This document shows positions 60,452-64,000 of a stretch of 64,000 nucleotides of DNA, piece after piece. The notes below the pieces were generated by a model. It had not been told where the DNA came from, ran no database searches, and was given only the letters and a program-made list of their open reading frames with translations. The first letter of the stretch is position 1. The number at the start of each line of letters is the position of its first letter. Made by a program: the position numbers and the translations under genes. The stretch is from Globodera rostochiensis (lineage: Eukaryota; Nematoda; Chromadorea; Rhabditida; Heteroderidae): contig JAEVLN010000011.1 of assembly GCA_018350325.1 (NCBI GenBank), forward strand, positions 293,984 through 357,983. Direction: 5' to 3'.

Positions 60452-63400
60452 TATGTGTATTTCTAAAAATAATTAAAATTAATATAATAAATAATAATCA
60501 ACTATTAAATAATTAGATTTTTAGTTTATCATATCAATATATTATAGTAGAATTTATTGAGGAAAAAAACTAAAATCTTAAAAAATTAGATGATTTACAT
60601 ATTTCAAAAGAATGTTATTGTCTTTGTGTTTGTCAAAACAACTCTACATAACATGCCCCTCGTGTTCTCTCGCTTCCTTTCTTTCTCCCTCCATCCATAA
60701 AAAGTTTTCGTGTCAATAAAAATTTCATTTAAAGTGTGACATACATACGAAGGACACACTGATTTAGTATAGTTAATCACATACTTTGAAGCATTACTGC
60801 TAAACATTTTATTTAATTGTATTTTATATTTTTTAAAATAATTTTTTGCAGTTGTATTTTTTGTAAGATTATAAAATAAAAGTGTCAACTTACCATTGTT
60901 TAATATTTTTTAAAATGTTAGATGATCTTTTTTTTGAACTGGTGTCCGCCTGTTGAGATTAAATTAACTCGGTTTAAATATTTATACGGTTGTTGTAATA
61001 AATCATTATCATTGAGCGGCCATTATTGATTGCGACTTTTTATTATTTAGCTACATTATATAATATATTTTTTGGATAAGAACTTTATAACAAAGATTTA
61101 TTTTTGTACTCTTAGTTTCAGCAGAAGTCCTGTATCCATTTTTTAGCATATATAATAAATTTATTACATTCTTTTTAAAAAATATATATTTATAAATACT
61201 ACATTAATTTTGTATTTACTTCATATATGGTCTTCTTAAATAAAAACAATTTGAATATTGTTTAATAAAAATAATAGTACAAAAAACTGAGTTGCAATGT
61301 GATTTCGAAATATGCTATCGTCTAAATTGTAATAATATTAATGCTACTTATAAAATCATTCTACAAAACCCCAAAACTTCAATTGCAAATATAATGAACT
61401 AAGTTTAATTTTTGTCGAAAAGATGAACAAATATCCCTTATTTTTTTAATCAACTATTAATATTAATTGGGCATAATTAATCATCTTTTAAATTAATTCA
61501 GAGAATAAATATAATTTATGCTAAAAAAAGATGAATCTATTATTCTAATTTTTAAAAAATATTAATATCATACATTCACTGCCCAATTTTTAAAACTGTA
61601 TTTATGATATTTAGATCAAAGAAGAACTAAACCTTCTTTCATTAAATCATATTAATCATTTTAAAATTTAATTAAAAGTAAACAAAATCATTATCATAAA
61701 AACATTTGTTAAATTGCAGTACAACAAACCATTTTATTCAATAAATAATTTAATAAATTAAGAATCCATTCGTTTTCAAGCTTAAAAATATTTAAAAAAT
61801 ATATAATTTTTGTTTTCAATCCTTGCTTTAAGTTTTGTAGAAATTCGTATCGATCATTAGAACACCAGCACATAAAATATAAAAATTCAGTTTATAATTA
61901 TGTAAATTTAAAAATGAGCCGAAGTGTCGGTGAAATTAGGCGGTCGGGCGCGGAAGAGCTCGTGTTGGGAGTGTCTCAAGCCACCACTCCGACTTTGTGA
62001 AATGAAAGGCTACGGCCAATAGAGTAATTCAATTTTATAATTCATCGCTACGAAAATCGGAAAAAATTGTTAAATCAAAAAAACTATACAAATTAACACC
62101 AACGGCACGCATAAGAACGTTCTTGATCGTTACTGTAATTAATAATTAATAAAAAATCGGGCTATCGTCGCGTCGAAAATGACCGTACATTTGCATTGGT
62201 CCGTTGGCCAATTATTTTTATTATCTATAAATTGTTGTCACAACCAAAAAATTAAATGTCACTCTCAAAACCTTGTAATCATGACAAATAATAATAAAGG
62301 CTTATGCTCAAGAAATATAAGTTATCGCAGTTCTTTAAAAAAAATTTTAAGAAAGGATTTTATGATTGTATTATGTATACAGCACCATAAGAAAATCTCT
62401 GAGGAATGCAAAGTCAATAAGGTATATTCCAACAACTTTACTACCGTTTATTTTATTTGTAATTTTGCTATTTTCTAAAATGAAATAATGCATTTTTTAA
62501 AATAACAAACTGGTTTTTCGCCACAGAGATAAAAACAGCACAATTCAGTTTTATGCCAACATTAACTTCAAAATTCTTTTGCTTTTTTCGAAGAAAACCG
62601 ATCATATGGCCGCCGAATCAGTCTGTAAATAAAAGCGTTTTTTTAAAAATTAAATAAAAAAATTTTTTATTAACAGGTTTATTTTTATTTTTAAAACTAA
62701 TATTTATTATAATTGTTTATATAGTTCTTAATTGACTCTGTTTATAGAGCACATTTAAAAAGTTTTTGGAAATTCATATTTTATTGTAACGTTATAGGCT
62801 CACATCCATTTAATTTTTTTGGTGCTGTAACTAATCCACTTTAATTTTTCTTTTAAAGCTGGTTTTTTTAATAGATTTCTTTATAACATTTTTTAAATAT
62901 AGAAGATTTTGTCGAATTCTCAATAAGCAATAAACTATTGCATTAGTGACTTTAACAGTAATGCCTTCTTTTAATCAGCAAGAGAAAGCAATTCAGTAAG
63001 TGGAATGCAGCTTTTTATCTGAATATAAATTTTATGGTTAACTTTGGAATGTATAGAAGAGTCGTAATTCATATTATAATTTTTTATAAGTTTTTTATGG
63101 TTTGTTTATTACAAGAAATATTCAGGCAATCTTTTTCTCCTTTCTACGACGACGAGAGTTGATTTATGTTTTATTCAGAAAAATTACACTATATTTCAAT
63201 ATCTTCCGACATATCAATACTTTCATATAAAATGTTTATTGAATTAATTTTTTGATTCAAGTCAAGAAGATATACAAATGAAATACATAAAGCTAAATCT
63301 CTGTTTGCTTTTGAAAAATGTTAATTCATATTTTTTCTCTTTTTACTCATGCAACCACTATCCAATTGGGACATGTACTTCAATATGGAATTGACGCTTT

Positions 63401-63500
63401 ATTTTAAAATATTTCATCAATAAATTATTTAAAAAAAAAATAAAGTTTAAAACAAGGAAACAATTTGAATTAGCAAAAACAAATAGTTAATTCTATTGAA
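60452..63500. other. AT-rich stretch upstream of the Helitron remnant
   Basis: The minus-strand frame at 60,604-60,888 contains a purine-driven KERKRENTRG segment and lies just upstream of the Helitron start. It could belong to the element's 5' region but has no recognised domain. A CpG islet at 61,915-62,000 and a weaker one at 62,095-62,210 hold no clear frame. No Helitron 5' TC end could be fixed. Confidence 0.4.
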
Positions 63501-63502
63501 AT

Positions 63503-63712
63503 GTGGTACTTAAATATGTTAAAATTTTGTTTTTTAAAACCAATCTGGCGGCATTTTATGGACGGCCGATACCAGGCTCAGATGGACGATGGCCTCTTTT
63601 GCCTCGCACATATGCTCAGGATTTGTTTTTTTTTCGACAAATACGCACTCCGAGAAAACGAACACGACGGGTTGGGCACATACCCATTTACCGTGATATT
63701 GCTCCTCAATGA
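63503..63712 (+). CDS. Unidentified coding-like ORF (69 codons) in a GC islet
   Basis: The islet at about 63,545-63,720 is open in three frames. The most protein-like is the plus frame from ATG 63503, which after an AT-rich start gives AAFYGRPIPGSDGRWPLLPR, then TYAQ and a basic RTPRKRTRR stretch before TGA 63710-63712. Alternatives are another plus frame (63,501-63,746) and a minus frame (63,719-63,534). It may be an exon or an old transposase fragment; I do not recognise it. Confidence 0.25.
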   Translation: MVLKYVKILFFKTNLAAFYGRPIPGSDGRWPLLPRTYAQDLFFFRQIRTPRKRTRRVGHIPIYRDIAPQ

Positions 63713-63720
63713 GCAACAAA

Positions 63721-63941
63721 TTTATTTTTTATTAAGGAAATATTAAATCAATAATAAATTTACTATACAAAAATTACTTATCTGTAAAATAAATTAACTG
63801 TTGCAATAATTCTCTTATTGAATAATTTTCCATTTAGATAAAATAAAGCAAAATTTTGAAATTTAGGACTGTCCGGAAAAACCTATAATACAAAGTAATC
63901 ATGTTATCCCAAATAAAAAACTTCCGGCATCAATTGTGCAG
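63721..63941. other. Short AT-rich gap
   Basis: Nothing recognised between the two right-end candidates. Confidence 0.4.
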
Positions 63942-63986
63942 TAAGCATCCCACAAGTCACTCCGGATGCCAAAAAAATAGTACCAG
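63942..63986 (+). CDS. Candidate 45-bp micro-exon at the right edge
   Basis: CAATTGTGCAG ends at 63941 and AGTACCAG/GTGAAT gives a consensus donor at 63987. After one leading base the frame KHPTSHSGCQKNST is open. The other two phases contain stops (TAA at the first bases, TAG inside), so the phase is fixed if it is an exon. It is too short to identify. Confidence 0.25.
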
Positions 63987-64000
63987 GTGAATTAAGAAAA

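Noticed and set aside
60604..60888. 94-codon minus-strand frame upstream of the Helitron
   Set aside because: AT-driven composition and a purine-run segment; no domain and no link in frame to the Helitron gene.
1..64000. Ciliate germline with scrambled gene segments
   Set aside because: The islets in AT DNA recall this, but spacing is one to two kb, no pointer repeats were seen, and the Helitron uses the standard code.
1..64000. CRISPR array, phage or bacterial operon
   Set aside because: No regularly spaced short repeats with unique spacers and no dense gene strings; repeat periods are 72-141 bp satellites.

Overview
This 64 kb window is very AT-rich eukaryotic DNA, roughly four-fifths A+T by eye. 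Most of it has no long open reading frame. The one long recognisable gene is a decayed Helitron replicase near 58.2-60.5 kb. Long intron-like or intergenic stretches, A- or T-rich strand polarity, many kinds of non-coding repeat and a Helitron together suggest a metazoan, probably an AT-rich arthropod. I cannot name a species, and no rRNA, tRNA or prokaryotic operon was recognised.

Layout. The left edge (1-159) carries a GC-rich reading frame that ends in TGA and is followed by AATAAA. It looks like the last exon of a gene lying mostly off the window. From there to 58 kb the sequence is an AT sea with small (about 40-120 bp) GC- and CpG-richer islets. Several islets have open frames bounded by plausible AG and GT splice signals. 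They are listed as low-confidence candidate exons and were not joined into a gene.

Repeats. A ten-copy 132-bp tandem array lies at 10.56-11.84 kb; its period is divisible by three, so one strand stays open by accident for 444 codons. A second satellite of about 108 bp occurs in three separate clusters (5.3, 16.0 and 39.2-40.1 kb). Two arms of about 1.3 kb at 18.31-19.60 and 26.20-27.48 kb form an inverted repeat around a 6.6-kb spacer. A smaller fold-back element (33.73-34.24 kb) has a solo half-copy 0.4 kb downstream. A four-copy interspersed family with a poly-G tract (7.1, 27.5, 37.6, 49.8 kb), a three-copy GC-rich hairpin family (14.7, 16.7, 23.4 kb), a TCTCGA-dense tract (14.4 kb) and several pairwise duplications complete the repeat content.

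Mobile element. At 58.2-60.5 kb, minus strand, lies the N-terminal half of a Helitron Rep/helicase. It has one in-frame TAA and leaves the family soon after the HUH motif, so it has no second half of Rep and no helicase. It cannot be autonomous.

Large-scale pattern. Base composition flips between T-over-A and A-over-T blocks one to several kb long. This may mark transcription direction, inverted segments or mutational asymmetry, and is one of the more unusual properties of the window.
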